Assembly: GCF_000165835.1 (NCBI RefSeq)
Contig: NC_014640.1
Span: forward strand, 5,890,001 to 5,954,000
Origin: Achromobacter xylosoxidans A8
GTDB lineage: Bacteria; Pseudomonadota; Gammaproteobacteria; Burkholderiales; Burkholderiaceae_B
DNA length: 64,000 nt
Direction: 5' to 3'
Positions 44,498 through 56,686 of the stretch are shown here, piece by piece (position 1 is the first letter of the stretch; every line of letters begins with the position of its first letter). The notes beneath the pieces are model-generated. The model was not told the origin of the DNA and made no database searches. It was given only the letters and a program-made list of their open reading frames with translations. Made by a program: the position numbers and the translations under genes.

Positions 44498-45562
44498 TCA
44501 CGCCACGGATTGCAATGGCGCGAACGGCGGCAAGGCCACCCCCAGCCTGCCGCTCCATTCGGCCATCTCAGCCTTGAGCGCCGGCGGCACCGGAATCCCC
44601 GTGGCCTGGCGCCGCGCCTGCGAGGCCAACTCGGGATCGCCCGGCATTCGTGGCGAGCCGGGCTGCGCCGCCAGTTCGGCCGCCATGCCCGCCGCCACCG
44701 CGGCCAGCACAGCGCCGCCTGCGAAGCGGGCGGGATCGATGGCGATGAAGAACGCCCCCAGTTCGCGCGGACGACCCAGCTGCTCGTACATGGGACCGAT
44801 GTGCGGTCCGTGGGGATTGCCATTGAGCGGCCCGCACAGCAGTTCAACCATCATCGCCAGGCCATAGCCCTTGTGGCCGTACTCGCCACCCAGGGGCGTC
44901 AAGGCGCGGACGCGCGCAGCATCGGTCACGCCTTGCCCCTCGGCATCCAGCGCCACGCCCGCGGGCAACTCCGTGCCGTCGCGGCGCGCGTTCATGACGC
45001 GATTCCACGGGATTGAAGTCGTCGCCATGTCCAGGCACAGCGGCTCGCCGCCTTGCCTGGGAAAGGCGAAGGACACGGGATTCGTGCCGAAATACGGCTG
45101 CCGGCCGCCGAACGGCGCGGCGATTGCGTCGGAATGCGTGAAGGCGATGCCTATCAGTCCTTCCCGGGCTGCCGCGCGCGTGTACAGGCCGATGGCGCCG
45201 CAATGCGAAGAATCGCTGACGCCGACGGCGCCCACGCCAGCCTCGCGCGCCAGCGCCATCGCGGCCTCGTTGGCGCGGTGCGCGACCACGATGCCATGGC
45301 CCCTGCCGCCATGCGCCTGCGCGGTAGCCGGACCGCTCTGCTCGATACGGATGGCCGGCCGCGCCAGGATCGAGCCGTGGACGATCCGGTTCAGATAGTG
45401 CGGCAGCCGGGCGATGCCATGCGAGTCGATGCCCCACAAACTGGTCTGCGCCAGACTGGACGCCAGGCAAGAGGCATCGGCGTCGCTGAAATCCAGGGTC
45501 TGCAAGCAGGCCTCGCCCCATCGCCGCCACTGCGCCGCGTCCACGCTTTCCTGCCCTGCCAT
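44498..45562 (-). CDS. Malate/L-lactate dehydrogenase family (LDH2/YlbC-type) oxidoreductase
   Basis: 354 residues of the LDH2 superfamily, an NAD(P)-dependent fold unrelated to classical lactate dehydrogenase. Landmarks are 'WGIDSHGIARLPHYL' near residue 44, the catalytic His in SDSSHCGAIG (about 117-126) and the 'FGTNPVSFAFP' segment. Members oxidise 2-hydroxy acids, ureidoglycolate or reduce 2,3-diketo-L-gulonate. The start at 45562 gives the family length. It is the last gene of the sugar-acid operon, 40 bases after the mannitol-dehydrogenase-family gene, and may oxidise the hydroxy acid released by the FAH-type hydrolase. That step is inference. Confidence 0.85.
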   Translation of the reverse strand: MAGQESVDAAQWRRWGEACLQTLDFSDADASCLASSLAQTSLWGIDSHGIARLPHYLNRIVHGSILARPAIRIEQSGPATAQAHGGRGHGIVVAHRANEAAMALAREAGVGAVGVSDSSHCGAIGLYTRAAAREGLIGIAFTHSDAIAAPFGGRQPYFGTNPVSFAFPRQGGEPLCLDMATTSIPWNRVMNARRDGTELPAGVALDAEGQGVTDAARVRALTPLGGEYGHKGYGLAMMVELLCGPLNGNPHGPHIGPMYEQLGRPRELGAFFIAIDPARFAGGAVLAAVAAGMAAELAAQPGSPRMPGDPELASQARRQATGIPVPPALKAEMAEWSGRLGVALPPFAPLQSVA

Positions 45563-45602
45563 GCTGCGCTCCTTGTGGATGCAGGCGGCATGCCGCCTGC
45601 GG

Positions 45603-47165
45603 TCATGCGGCCGGCGCGGGTTGGACCGAACCTTCCCGTGCCTCGTCGCGCTCCAGGGCCTCCAGCGCGCCCAGCACGCCCAGCGTCCGCAGTCGCTCCA
45701 GATGCAAGGCCAACGCGTCGACGAAGACGGGCTTTCTGCCCAGGTCGCCGAAAACCGGCCGGAACCCGGCCAGCACCGTGGCCCGGCGATGCGCTGCCTG
45801 CGACGGCGACGAAGCCGTGGCGGCCACGTCGGCGCGCGCCAGCAGCTTGGCCAGCGCCCCGGCCAGTGGATCCTGGATGGAATAGACGTTGCCCTGTTCG
45901 TCGTAGCCACGCAGGTAGTGCAGCCATGCGGCCACGGCCATGGCCAGCCGGCTGAAATCGTCGCCCCGCTGCTTGCGGTCACGGATGGCGGCGAGCAGGC
46001 GCTGCGGCACCTTCTGCGAACCGTCCATCGCGACCTGCCGGGTGAGGTGCGGCAGTGCCGGATTGGCCACGCGCGCCAGGAAGCGCAGGCGATACTCATC
46101 CAGCCCCGACTCCGGAATGCCGCGCAGCGTGGGCCCAAGCTCCAGCCGCATCATGTCGTCAACGTAGCGGCGCAGCGCCGGCGTCGCGGCGGCCTCGCTG
46201 TTGGTGCGCAGGCCCAGCATCGAACCCAGGTAGGCGAATGCGGAATGCGGCGCGTTGACCATGCGCAGCTTGAGGCGTTCGTAGGGCGCGGCGTTGCGCA
46301 CGAAGCTTGCGCCCGCGGTGTCCCAGGCGGGCCTGCCGGCCGCGAACTTGTCCTCGATGACCCAGTTCAGGAACGGCTCCCCAACCACGGGCCAGGCGTC
46401 CTCGAAGCCCAGGCGGTCCGCCACGCGCGCGCGATCTTCGTCCTGCGTGCCCGGCACGATGCGGTCCACCATGGAATTTGGAAACGTGCACTGGTTGTCG
46501 ATCCACGCGGTCAGGCCGACATCGACCCGCAGCGCGAAGGCCAGCACCAGGCTGCGCAAGGTGTCGCCGTTGGCGTGCAGGTTGTCGCAGGACAGCAGCG
46601 TGACCGGCGGCAGGCCGCGCTCGCGCCGCAGCGCCAGGCCGTACACCAGCATGCCTATGGTGCTGCGCGGCCTGACCGGATGTTCCAGGTCGTGCGCGAT
46701 GTCCGGGTCGTCCCAGCACAGGTGGCCGGTGGACGGTTCGTGGCTGTAGCCCTTCTCGGTGACCGTCAGGCTGACGATGCGGGTCTGGGCGGAGGCGATG
46801 CGCTCCAGTACCGCCTGAGGATCCTCCTCGGCCACCACGATGCGCAACACCGACCCGACCACCCGCAGTTGTTCCCGCGTCTGCCCATCCGGACCGGCGT
46901 CGCGCAGCGCCAGGGTGTACAGGCCGTCCTGCGGCGTCAGCGCATCGCGCGTGGCCGGGCTGCGCAGCGAAACCCCCACGATGCCCCAGCTAAGATCCCC
47001 GCTGGCGGCCATGGCCAGGTCGGTCACGGCCGCCTGATGGGCGCGGTGGAAGGCGCCTATGCCTAGATGCACGATGCCGGGCGTGACCCTGCTGCGGTCA
47101 TACGCGGGGGATTCCACATCCTCGGGTAGATGCGACAGTGACTCCGAGTTCAAGCGTTCGAGCAT
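45603..47165 (-). CDS. Mannitol dehydrogenase-family protein (fructuronate reductase/UxuB-like)
   Basis: 520 residues of the polyol-specific long-chain dehydrogenase family. The N-terminal NAD+ motif GIGAFHRAHQ lies near residue 35-44, and the C-terminal substrate domain contains the conserved lysine region 'SQKVPQRLLAAI' preceded by an arginine-rich helix. UxuB, UxaB and mannitol dehydrogenase share this fold; beside a ManD gene, reduction of fructuronate to D-mannonate is the most likely reaction. It is three bases from the ManD gene. The N-terminus may be a little shorter than drawn. Confidence 0.85.
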   Translation of the reverse strand: MLERLNSESLSHLPEDVESPAYDRSRVTPGIVHLGIGAFHRAHQAAVTDLAMAASGDLSWGIVGVSLRSPATRDALTPQDGLYTLALRDAGPDGQTREQLRVVGSVLRIVVAEEDPQAVLERIASAQTRIVSLTVTEKGYSHEPSTGHLCWDDPDIAHDLEHPVRPRSTIGMLVYGLALRRERGLPPVTLLSCDNLHANGDTLRSLVLAFALRVDVGLTAWIDNQCTFPNSMVDRIVPGTQDEDRARVADRLGFEDAWPVVGEPFLNWVIEDKFAAGRPAWDTAGASFVRNAAPYERLKLRMVNAPHSAFAYLGSMLGLRTNSEAAATPALRRYVDDMMRLELGPTLRGIPESGLDEYRLRFLARVANPALPHLTRQVAMDGSQKVPQRLLAAIRDRKQRGDDFSRLAMAVAAWLHYLRGYDEQGNVYSIQDPLAGALAKLLARADVAATASSPSQAAHRRATVLAGFRPVFGDLGRKPVFVDALALHLERLRTLGVLGALEALERDEAREGSVQPAPAA

Positions 47166-47168
47166 GGA

Positions 47169-48380
47169 TTACCAGTGCCATAGTGCGCCATCATGCGCCT
47201 GCCGGTTGACCGGCAGGTAGGCGCGTTGGTAGGGATATCTGGCGGCGAGCTCTTCGTCGATGTCGACGCCATGGCCCGGCGCGTCGCCAGGGTATAGCAT
47301 GCCCTGGTTGAAGCTGTAAGCATGGGGAAACACTGCGTCGGTTTCATCGGTGTGCCGCATGTACTCCTGGATGCCGAAATTCGGCACCCACAGGTCGAAA
47401 TGCAGGGCGGCCCCCATGCAGGCCGGCGACAGGTCGGTGGCGCCGTGGCAGCCGGTACGCACCTGGTAGAGCGCGGCCAGATCGGCAATGCGGCGCAGAT
47501 GCGTGATGCCGCCCGCATGCACCACCGTGGCGCGGATGTAGTCGATCAGCTGGTTTTCGATCAGGTCCTTGCAATCCCAAATGGTGTTGAAGACCTCGCC
47601 CACCGCGATCGGTGTGACCGTGTGCTGGCGGATCAGCCGGAAGGCTTCCTGGTTCTCCGCAGGCGTGGCGTCCTCCATCCAGAACAGGCGGAATGGCTCC
47701 AGCGACTTGCCCAGGCGGCCAGCCTCGATGGGCGTGAGCCGGTGATGCACGTCGTGCAGCAGATGGGTGTCCCAGCCCACCGCATCGCGCACCCGCTGGA
47801 ACAGGCGCGGCGCGTGGTCCAGGTACTTTTCCGTGGACCAGTCATGCTCGGACGGCAGCGAGCCGTCGGCGGGTTCGTAGAACATGCGGCCGCGCCCCAC
47901 CCCATAGACCGAGTTCAGCCCCGGCACCCCGCTTTGCGCGCGGATGGCCAGGTAGCCCAGCTCGCGATAGCGCAGTACCTCGTCCACGGTTTCGTCGATG
48001 TCGCGGCCATTGGCGTGGCCGTAGACCATGACGCCCGAGCGGCTCTTGCCGCCCAGCAGCTGGTACAGCGGCATGCCCGCGGCCTTGGCCTTGATGTCCC
48101 ACAACGCCGTATCCACGGCAGCGATCGCGGACATGGTGACCGGGCCGCGCCGCCAGTACGCGCCACGGTACAGGTATTGCCAGATGTCCTCGATCTGCTG
48201 CGGGTCGCGGCCGATCAGGCAAGGAATCACGTGCTCGGTCAGGTAGGCCGCCACGGCCAGTTCGCGGCCGTTGAGGGTCGCGTCGCCGATGCCATACAGG
48301 CCTTCATCGGTTTCTATCTTCAAGGTAACGAAGTTGCGGCCGGGGCTGCAGACGATGACGCGCGCTTGGGTAATCTTCAT
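47169..48380 (-). CDS. manD: D-mannonate dehydratase, enolase superfamily (ManD)
   Basis: 403 residues with the full residue set of high-activity ManD: metal ligands Asp210, Glu236 and Glu262, catalytic Arg147, Tyr159 and His212, and His312 in GCHGATD. The numbering coincides with the Novosphingobium aromaticivorans enzyme. It dehydrates D-mannonate to 2-keto-3-deoxygluconate. Related proteins (RspA, GlucD-type) act on gluconate or have weak activity, but the intact dyad favours mannonate. It lies within the sugar-acid operon between the altronate-dehydratase-like gene and the mannitol-dehydrogenase-family gene. Confidence 0.92.
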   Translation of the reverse strand: MKITQARVIVCSPGRNFVTLKIETDEGLYGIGDATLNGRELAVAAYLTEHVIPCLIGRDPQQIEDIWQYLYRGAYWRRGPVTMSAIAAVDTALWDIKAKAAGMPLYQLLGGKSRSGVMVYGHANGRDIDETVDEVLRYRELGYLAIRAQSGVPGLNSVYGVGRGRMFYEPADGSLPSEHDWSTEKYLDHAPRLFQRVRDAVGWDTHLLHDVHHRLTPIEAGRLGKSLEPFRLFWMEDATPAENQEAFRLIRQHTVTPIAVGEVFNTIWDCKDLIENQLIDYIRATVVHAGGITHLRRIADLAALYQVRTGCHGATDLSPACMGAALHFDLWVPNFGIQEYMRHTDETDAVFPHAYSFNQGMLYPGDAPGHGVDIDEELAARYPYQRAYLPVNRQAHDGALWHW

Positions 48381-48426
48381 GGATGGTCCTGTGGAATGCT
48401 GGAAACCCCTGGCCGACGCCGGGCGC

Positions 48427-49962
48427 CTACATCACCGCGCCCAGCTGCCAAGGCACGAACTCGTTCTGGCCGTAGCCGTGTTCCTCGCTGCGCGTGCGCC
48501 GGCCCGAGGCCGTTTCCAGCATCAGACGGAATATGCGCTCGCCCATCTGGGCCACGCTTTGCGCGCCGTCAACCACTTCCCCACAATTGATGTCGATGTC
48601 GTCGGACTGCCGCTGCCACAGCGCCGTGTTGGTCGACAGTTTCAAGGACGGCGCTGGCGCACAGCCGTAGGCCGAACCGCGGCCGGTGGTGAAACAGATC
48701 AGGTTGGCGCCGCCGGCGACCTGGCCGGTGGCGGAAACCGGGTCGTAGCCCGGCGTATCCATGAACACCAGCCCGCGTTCGCGCACCGTCTCGGCATACT
48801 CATACACGTCGGCCAGACGGGTCGTGCCGCTCTTGGCGATGGCACCCAGGGACTTTTCCAGGATGGTGGTCAGCCCGCCAGCCTTGTTGCCAGCCGAAGG
48901 GTTGTTGTCCATTTCGGCGTCGTTGCGGGCGCAGTAGTCCTCCCACCAGCGCAGCCGGGCCAGCAGCTTGGCCGCCACCTCGGGCGTGGCCGCGCGCCGG
49001 GTGAGCAGATGTTCGCCGCCGTAGATCTCTGGCGTCTCCGACAGGATGGCGGTGCCGCCGTGGCGCACCAGCAGGTCCACGGCCGCTCCCAACGCCGGGT
49101 TGGCGCTGATGCCCGAATAGCCGTCGGAGCCGCCGCATTGCAGGCCTACGGTCAGCTTGCCGGCGGGTACGGGCTGGCGGCGGACCTGGTCGGCCTGCGC
49201 CAGCATGGCCCGCACCAGCTCGATGCCGTGCTCCACCGTCTTGCGCGTGCCGCCGGTCTCCTGGATGTTGAAGGTATGCAGCAAGCCGCTCTCGCGCAGC
49301 CCTTCCTGCTCCATCAGGCCGCCGATCTGATTGGTCTCGCAGCCCAGGCCCAGCACCAGCAGGCCCGCGAAATTGGGATGGCGGGCGTAGCCGCCCAGCG
49401 TGCGGCGCAAGAGGCGCAAGGGTTCGCCTTCGCTGCCGGTGGCGCAGCCCGCGCCATGCGTCAGCGCCACCACCCCGTCCACGTTGGGATATGCGGCCAG
49501 CACATCCGGATGGATGTCGCGGCGGAAATGATCGGCGATGGCGCGCGCGGCCGTGGCGGAACAGTTCACGCTGGTGAGGATGCCAATGTAGTTGCGGGTG
49601 GCGACGCGGCCATCGGCCCGCACGATGCCGTCGAACTGGGCGGGTTTGTCCACGTAGTCGGTGGCGCGCGCGTCGGCCCCCACGGCGTAGTCGCGCTCGA
49701 AGTCGGAGAACTCCAGGTTCTGGGTATGGACATGCGAGCCGGCCGGGATGTCGCAGCGCGCCACGCCTATGATCTGGTTGTAGCGCCGCACCGGCTGGCC
49801 GGCGGCGATGGCGCGCGTCGCCACCTTGTGCCCGGGCGGCACCAGCCCGCGCACGACGACGTTTTCGCCGGCCAGGCGCGTGCCGCCGGCCAGTTGGCGC
49901 CTGGCGATCACCACGTTGTCCGCCGGGTGGATGCGTATGACCACGTTATCGGTTTCTGACAT
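48427..49962 (-). CDS. uxaA: Altronate dehydratase-family protein (UxaA)
   Basis: 511 residues with both parts of the family: an N-terminal SAF-like domain (about 1-95) and the large C-terminal domain with 'GCETNQIGG' and the '[12 protein letters not shown]' cluster (conserved Cys for the metal centre). UxaA-type enzymes dehydrate D-altronate or related hexonates to 2-keto-3-deoxy acids; galactarate and L-fuconate type members also exist. Two dehydratases in one operon (this and ManD) suggest the organism uses more than one hexonate. ManD starts 46 bases downstream. Confidence 0.9.
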   Translation of the reverse strand: MSETDNVVIRIHPADNVVIARRQLAGGTRLAGENVVVRGLVPPGHKVATRAIAAGQPVRRYNQIIGVARCDIPAGSHVHTQNLEFSDFERDYAVGADARATDYVDKPAQFDGIVRADGRVATRNYIGILTSVNCSATAARAIADHFRRDIHPDVLAAYPNVDGVVALTHGAGCATGSEGEPLRLLRRTLGGYARHPNFAGLLVLGLGCETNQIGGLMEQEGLRESGLLHTFNIQETGGTRKTVEHGIELVRAMLAQADQVRRQPVPAGKLTVGLQCGGSDGYSGISANPALGAAVDLLVRHGGTAILSETPEIYGGEHLLTRRAATPEVAAKLLARLRWWEDYCARNDAEMDNNPSAGNKAGGLTTILEKSLGAIAKSGTTRLADVYEYAETVRERGLVFMDTPGYDPVSATGQVAGGANLICFTTGRGSAYGCAPAPSLKLSTNTALWQRQSDDIDINCGEVVDGAQSVAQMGERIFRLMLETASGRRTRSEEHGYGQNEFVPWQLGAVM

Positions 49963-49986
49963 GAGAGGCTCCTGGCGCGCTTGCGG

Positions 49987-50853
49987 CTAACCGTCGATCA
50001 GCGACGGATCCCAGGCATGGACGCGCTGCCGCTGCTCGCCCAGGCCGGCAATGCCCAGCCGCATCTCGTCGCCCGCCTTCAGGTACACAGGCGCAGGCTT
50101 CTGGCCCATGCCCACCCCTGGCGGCGTGCCGGTGCTGATCAGGTCGCCTGGATACAGGGTCATGAAACGGCTGACATAGGACACCAGTTGCGCCACGCCG
50201 AACACCATGGTGCGGGTGCTGCCGTTCTGATAGCGCCTGCCGTTGACCTCCAGCCACATGTCCAGCGCCTGCGGTTCGGCAATCTCGTCGGCGGTGACCA
50301 GCCACGGGCCGACGGGGCCGAAGGTGTCGCAACCCTTGCCCTTGTCCCAGGTGCCGCCGCGCTCGATCTGGTACTCGCGTTCGGACACGTCGTTCACCAC
50401 GCAATAGCCGGCCACGTGCTTCATGGCGTCGGCTTCGCTGACGTAGCGGGCCCGGTCGCCGATCACCACGCCCAGCTCGACTTCCCAGTCGGTCTTGACG
50501 GAGGCTTGCGGCAGCACCACCGGATCATTGCAGCCGACCACGGCCGAGGTGGGTTTCATGAAAATCACCGGCTCGGCCGGCACCTGCAAGCCGGACTCAG
50601 CCGCATGGTCGGCGTAGTTCAGGCCGATGCAGATGAACTTGCCCATGCCGCTCCAGGGCGGCGCCAGGCGGCCCGGGCGATCCACCAGCGGCAGGCTGGC
50701 CGGGTCCAGCGCGCGCAGCGGCGCCAGGCCGGCCTGCGTGAGCGTGGCGGCGGCAATGTCCGGCAGCACGGCCGACAGATCCCGCACCTGCCCATTGGCA
50801 TCAAGCATGCCGGGCTTCTCTGCGCCTTTCGCGCCATAACGCAACAATTTCAT
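49987..50853 (-). CDS. Fumarylacetoacetate hydrolase-family protein, diketo sugar-acid hydrolase-like
   Basis: 288 residues. The FAH fold core begins near residue 75 ('ICIGLNYADHA'), with metal-site residues in 'DWEVELGVVIG' and in the helix following 'NDVSEREYQ', and the closing STGTPPGVGMG segment. Close relatives hydrolyse 2,4-diketo-3-deoxy-L-fuconate or -rhamnonate to pyruvate and lactate, or are annotated as ureidoglycolate lyase. The start at 50853 lies 29 bases after the SDR gene. Paired with a sugar-acid SDR it probably performs the C-C bond hydrolysis of the pathway. Confidence 0.85.
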   Translation of the reverse strand: MKLLRYGAKGAEKPGMLDANGQVRDLSAVLPDIAAATLTQAGLAPLRALDPASLPLVDRPGRLAPPWSGMGKFICIGLNYADHAAESGLQVPAEPVIFMKPTSAVVGCNDPVVLPQASVKTDWEVELGVVIGDRARYVSEADAMKHVAGYCVVNDVSEREYQIERGGTWDKGKGCDTFGPVGPWLVTADEIAEPQALDMWLEVNGRRYQNGSTRTMVFGVAQLVSYVSRFMTLYPGDLISTGTPPGVGMGQKPAPVYLKAGDEMRLGIAGLGEQRQRVHAWDPSLIDG

Positions 50854-50882
50854 CGCATGTTCCTCGTGTGTGTCGTAGATGT

Positions 50883-53049
<2,167 letters not shown>

Positions 53050-53093
53050 GTCTCGCTTCCGGTTGTCGTTGTCGGGTTCCGGGGCTGCCCCGG

Positions 53094-53720
53094 CTAGTCC
53101 TGCGACTCGTAGGCCGCGGGGTTTTCCAGGATGGAGTAGCCCTGGCGCCAGTTGCGCGCCGACACCTGCACCGAGCGCAGGAACATCAGGACGAACCCGG
53201 CCAGCGCCATCCAGTAGACATAGGCCTTGTTCCAGAACAGCGTGGTCATGGGCTCGTCGCCCACCAGGACGATGTAGCGGTAGGTAAGCCACACCGCATA
53301 GCCGAAGAACGCCGTGCGCAGCAGGTCGATGACGGTGGCCAGCGCCCGGCCGACAGGGCGCGGCAGATAGCGATACAGGAAGTCCACCTGGATGTGGCGG
53401 CAGGCCCGCACGCACATGGCCGAACCGATGAACACCACGCCGATCAGGCAATAGACGGCAAGTTCCTCGGTCCAGGCGTAGGAATCGTTCAGCACGTAGC
53501 GCGAAAAGAACTGCAGGAAGACCAGTAGCGCCATGACCCAGAAGATGCCCAGGCAGATCCAGTCCTCGGGCTGGTAGCCAGCCAGGCTGACCTCGTGCTG
53601 GTCGGCTTCCTCGAAACTGTGGACGATTTCTTCCGCCGTGGCGGGCGGCTGGTGCCCGGCGGGATGGACAGGGTTGTTGCTGGCGGCCGCCATGACGGCG
53701 GCCTTGGCATCTGAATGCAT
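53094..53720 (-). CDS. dctQ: TRAP transporter small permease (DctQ)
   Basis: 208 residues with four membrane segments (about residues 55-75, 92-112, 130-150 and 170-190) and the 'VFLQFFSRYVLNDSYAWTEELAVY' region typical of DctQ after the first segment. An N-terminal cytoplasmic extension of about 50 residues is longer than usual, or the true start is internal. It pairs with the large permease downstream and the binding protein upstream in the order P-Q-M. Confidence 0.9.
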   Translation of the reverse strand: MHSDAKAAVMAAASNNPVHPAGHQPPATAEEIVHSFEEADQHEVSLAGYQPEDWICLGIFWVMALLVFLQFFSRYVLNDSYAWTEELAVYCLIGVVFIGSAMCVRACRHIQVDFLYRYLPRPVGRALATVIDLLRTAFFGYAVWLTYRYIVLVGDEPMTTLFWNKAYVYWMALAGFVLMFLRSVQVSARNWRQGYSILENPAAYESQD

Positions 53721-53784
53721 GGCGTTCCCCTTGTGCGGAATCGGACGGGTCGCTGCGGGGCCGCGCTGACGGCCCCGGGTGCGC

Positions 53785-54759
53785 TTACTTCACGGCCTGG
53801 ATCCGTTCCCAATCCGATTTTTCGTAGCCGTACTGCTTGAACGGCACCTTCTCCAGCACGGTGTCGCGGAAATCCGCGACGTTCACTTCCGCCACGTTCA
53901 GGCCGCGCTTGCGGAACACCTCGACCATCTTCTTCTCGCTTTCGGCGACCTCGGCGGACGCCTTTTCCGCCGCCTGCTGCGCGACTTCGGAGAAGATCTT
54001 CTTGTCCTCGTCGGACAGGCTCTTCCACAACTTTCCCGAGATGACCGTGTTCAGGTGATCGACGATGTGGCCCGTGAGGATGATGTTCTTCTGCACTTCG
54101 TAGAACTTCTTGGCCTCGATGGTGGTGAGCGGATTCTCCTGCGCTTCCACGGTGCCGTTCTGCAAGGCCAGATAAACCTCGGCAAAGGCGATCGGCGCGG
54201 TATTGGCGCCGCAGGCGCGCGGCATGGCCAGATAGGCTGCCACGTCGGGCACGCGGATCTTCAGGCCCTTCATTTCGGAACACTTGGTGAAGGCGCGGTT
54301 GGAGGTGGTCTGGCGCGTGCCGTAGTACGTGGTGGCGACGATGTGGTTGCCGCTCTTCTCGTCGTAGCCGCGCGTGAGCTCTTTGTAGATGTCGCTCTTG
54401 GTGTAGGCGATCAGGTGCTCGGGATTGCGGAAGATGTAGGGGTAGTAAGTGACGCCGATGCGGGGAAAGCTCTTGGCCGCGAAGCTGGAGCCCGAGATGA
54501 TGATGTCCACCGTGCCCAGGGTCAGGCCCTGGTTGATGTCGTTTTCCTTGCCCAGCTGCGAGGCCGGGTATACGTCGATCTGGTAGCGGCCGTTGGTGCG
54601 TTTGCCGATTTCCTGCGCCGCCCAGACGGAAGCGGTATGGAAGGGTTCGGATGTCTCGTACACGTGGGCCCACTTGAGCTTGGTCTGCGCCAGCACGCTG
54701 CCGCTGGCGGCGAGCGCCAGGGCGGCAACCAGCGCCTTGACGGCGTTGCCTAGGTTCAT
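53785..54759 (-). CDS. dctP: TRAP transporter solute-binding protein (DctP)
   Basis: 324 residues with a signal peptide ending at VLAQ (about residue 25). The DctP fold is recognisable by KWAHVYETSEPFH at the mature N-terminus, the 'GLKIRVPDVAAYLAMPRACG' region containing the arginine that binds the substrate carboxylate (about residue 147), and the 'EVYLALQNGTVEAQENPL' helix. In uronate-type operons the ligand is usually a hexuronate or aldonate. It is the first transporter gene, about 60 bases after the dehydrogenase gene. Confidence 0.92.
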   Translation of the reverse strand: MNLGNAVKALVAALALAASGSVLAQTKLKWAHVYETSEPFHTASVWAAQEIGKRTNGRYQIDVYPASQLGKENDINQGLTLGTVDIIISGSSFAAKSFPRIGVTYYPYIFRNPEHLIAYTKSDIYKELTRGYDEKSGNHIVATTYYGTRQTTSNRAFTKCSEMKGLKIRVPDVAAYLAMPRACGANTAPIAFAEVYLALQNGTVEAQENPLTTIEAKKFYEVQKNIILTGHIVDHLNTVISGKLWKSLSDEDKKIFSEVAQQAAEKASAEVAESEKKMVEVFRKRGLNVAEVNVADFRDTVLEKVPFKQYGYEKSDWERIQAVK

Positions 54760-54820
54760 GTCGTCTCCTCGTTGTTTTTTGAATGCCCGGCGTGGCGGCC
54801 CATGGTGGGCCGCCAGCGGT

Positions 54821-55855
54821 TCATGCTTCAACTACAAGTTGCACCTTGGTACTGCGACTGCGATCCGCCGCCAGCTCGAAGGCCTCGAATGCCTGCGACA
54901 ACGGCAACTGCGCGCTCATCAGGGGTCGCACGTCCACCTTGCGCGTACGCAGGTAAGAGACCGCCCAATCGAACTCCACACCCGCGCGGAACGCGCCGAC
55001 ATAGTCGAGCTCCCGCGCCATGATGTTGTTGGCCGGAAACGCGATGCCCTCGGCGGGCAGCGTTCCCACTTGCACGATGCGGCCGCCGCGCCGCGTCGCC
55101 GTCAGGCAGGTCGCCAGCGCCGCCGGACTGCCGGCGGCCTCGATGCTGATGTCGGCGATATCGGCCAGATCGGTGGGCGCGAGCAGGTCGCTGCGCATGG
55201 CCTCATCGGCGCCGACCTGACGCGCCATCTCCAGCGGCCGGTCGGCCACGTCCACCACCGTCACGCGCGCCGCGCCCGCCAGTCTGGCTGCCAACACGGT
55301 CATGCAGCCTATGGTGCCGCCCCCCGTCACCAGGACATGCTTGCCCATCATCGGTCCGGCCCGGTTGACGCCGTGCAGGCCGATGGACAGCGGCTCGGCA
55401 CAGGCGATCTCGCCCAGCGAGACATCCTCTTCCGGCACCGGCGTCAGTTGCCGCTCGCCCATCACGAAGCGCTCGCGGAACATGCCTTGCACATGCGGAT
55501 AGAGGCTGGCGCTGCCGAGAAAGCGCATATTGCGGCAAAGATTGTCGCGGCCGGCGCGGCAGTAATCGCAGCCGCCACAGGGATGAGAGGGATTGATCGC
55601 AACCTTCATGCCCGGCGCCACCGAGCGCACGGCCTCGCCGGTGCGCAGCACCACGCCCGAAGCCTCGTGGCCGGGGATGAGAGGCTCGCGGATGACGAAG
55701 GCGCCCACGCGGCCATGCAGGAAATAGTGCAGGTCGGAACCGCAGATGCCCGCAGCCCCCAGTCTCAGTTCCACCTCGTGCGGCGCCAGCGGCGCGACTT
55801 CGTCCGGTTCCAGGCGCAGGTCGCGCGCCCCGTGGATGCGACAGGCCAGCGTCAT
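54821..55855 (-). CDS. Zinc-dependent polyol dehydrogenase, L-idonate 5-dehydrogenase-like
   Basis: 344 residues of the medium-chain dehydrogenase family. The catalytic zinc site includes Cys in GICGSDLHYF and the GHEASG segment (His-Glu), the structural zinc uses four cysteines in CGGCDYCRAGRDNLC, and the NAD-binding GGGTIG loop is near residue 178. The 'GSDLHYFLHGRVGAF' stretch is typical of L-idonate 5-dehydrogenase and sorbitol-dehydrogenase-like enzymes. It probably oxidises a hexonate or polyol into the pathway. The start at 55855 fits the family; an upstream in-frame ATG adds 12 residues. It follows the GntR gene. Confidence 0.87.
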   Translation of the reverse strand: MTLACRIHGARDLRLEPDEVAPLAPHEVELRLGAAGICGSDLHYFLHGRVGAFVIREPLIPGHEASGVVLRTGEAVRSVAPGMKVAINPSHPCGGCDYCRAGRDNLCRNMRFLGSASLYPHVQGMFRERFVMGERQLTPVPEEDVSLGEIACAEPLSIGLHGVNRAGPMMGKHVLVTGGGTIGCMTVLAARLAGAARVTVVDVADRPLEMARQVGADEAMRSDLLAPTDLADIADISIEAAGSPAALATCLTATRRGGRIVQVGTLPAEGIAFPANNIMARELDYVGAFRAGVEFDWAVSYLRTRKVDVRPLMSAQLPLSQAFEAFELAADRSRSTKVQLVVEA

Positions 55856-55904
55856 GGCGATTTTCTCCTGGTCATTCCGAACGGGGGGCACCGGCGCGTG
55901 ATGC

Positions 55905-56642
55905 TCATGGTGTCGTCTGCTCCCGGCTGGCTAGCGGCTGGCCGGGAGCGTCCGCGCCGGGCCAGCTTGCGGTAAGGCGGTCATGCGAGCAGGCCAGATG
56001 GTGGTGCATGGCAGCACGCGCGCCGCGGTCGTCGCCGGCGCGGATGGCGTCGATCACCTTGCGATGCTCGGCGATGGCGGCCGCCCAACTGGAAGGATTT
56101 TCGAAGTAGTCGCCCAGCTTCACGGACAAGGGGTTGTGGCGCTCGTCGAACAGTTCGCTCACCACGCGCACCAGCACGGCATTGTTCGCCATCTCGGCGA
56201 CGCGCAGATGGAACAGCCGGTCGCCGCGGATCGGCACGTTGCCGGCCAGCGCCTCGTCTTCCATGGTGCCGACGGCTTCGGCCAAACCATCCACCAGCGC
56301 GGGGGAGTTGCGCAACGCGGCCTGCGCGGCCAGTTCGCCTTCGATCACCTGGCGGGCGCGTATGGTTTCCAGCGGGCTCTCGGCCATCAGGCTGGCGCGC
56401 GGCCCCCCGGCCAGGCTTTGCACATAGACGCCCGAGCCCATGCGCACTTCCACCCAGCCTTCGACCTCCAGCGCGATCAGCGCCTCGCGTACCGAAGGGC
56501 GCGACACGCCCAACTTGAGCGCGAGATCGCGCTCGGGCGGCAGGCGCGCGCCGACCGGAAACTCGCCCGTCTCGATCAGCAAGCGGAGCTGGTCGGCGAT
56601 CTGGCGGTACAGGCGGCGAGGTTCGATGGTCTGGATAGGCAT
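55905..56642 (-). CDS. GntR-family (FadR/FCD) regulator of the sugar-acid operon
   Basis: 245 residues. The N-terminal winged helix ('RLYRQIADQLRLLIETGEF', then 'SRPSVREALIALEVEGWV', about residues 9-75) has the ExuR/UxuR-like GntR form, and an FCD domain follows with conserved acidic/histidine positions for a metal-bound ligand (for example HRK and HHH-type segments near residues 170-215). ExuR/UxuR/LgoR-type regulators respond to uronates or their products. The gene is first in the operon and close to the GGTAA...TTACC palindrome upstream, so it is probably autoregulated. Confidence 0.88.
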   Translation of the reverse strand: MPIQTIEPRRLYRQIADQLRLLIETGEFPVGARLPPERDLALKLGVSRPSVREALIALEVEGWVEVRMGSGVYVQSLAGGPRASLMAESPLETIRARQVIEGELAAQAALRNSPALVDGLAEAVGTMEDEALAGNVPIRGDRLFHLRVAEMANNAVLVRVVSELFDERHNPLSVKLGDYFENPSSWAAAIAEHRKVIDAIRAGDDRGARAAMHHHLACSHDRLTASWPGADAPGQPLASREQTTP

Positions 56643-56669
56643 GGACTGGATGGAAAATTCAGGCCAAAA

Positions 56670-56686
56670 GGTAAAGTGGCCTTACC
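56670..56686. promoter_or_regulatory. Candidate GntR operator before the sugar-acid operon
   Basis: GGTAA (56670-56674) and TTACC (56682-56686) form an inverted repeat with a seven-base spacer, 28 bases upstream of the GntR start and between it and dgkA. Its spacing and GGT/ACC core recall FCD-type operators (ttGGTnnnACCaa). It is a single short palindrome, so confidence is moderate. Confidence 0.5.
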
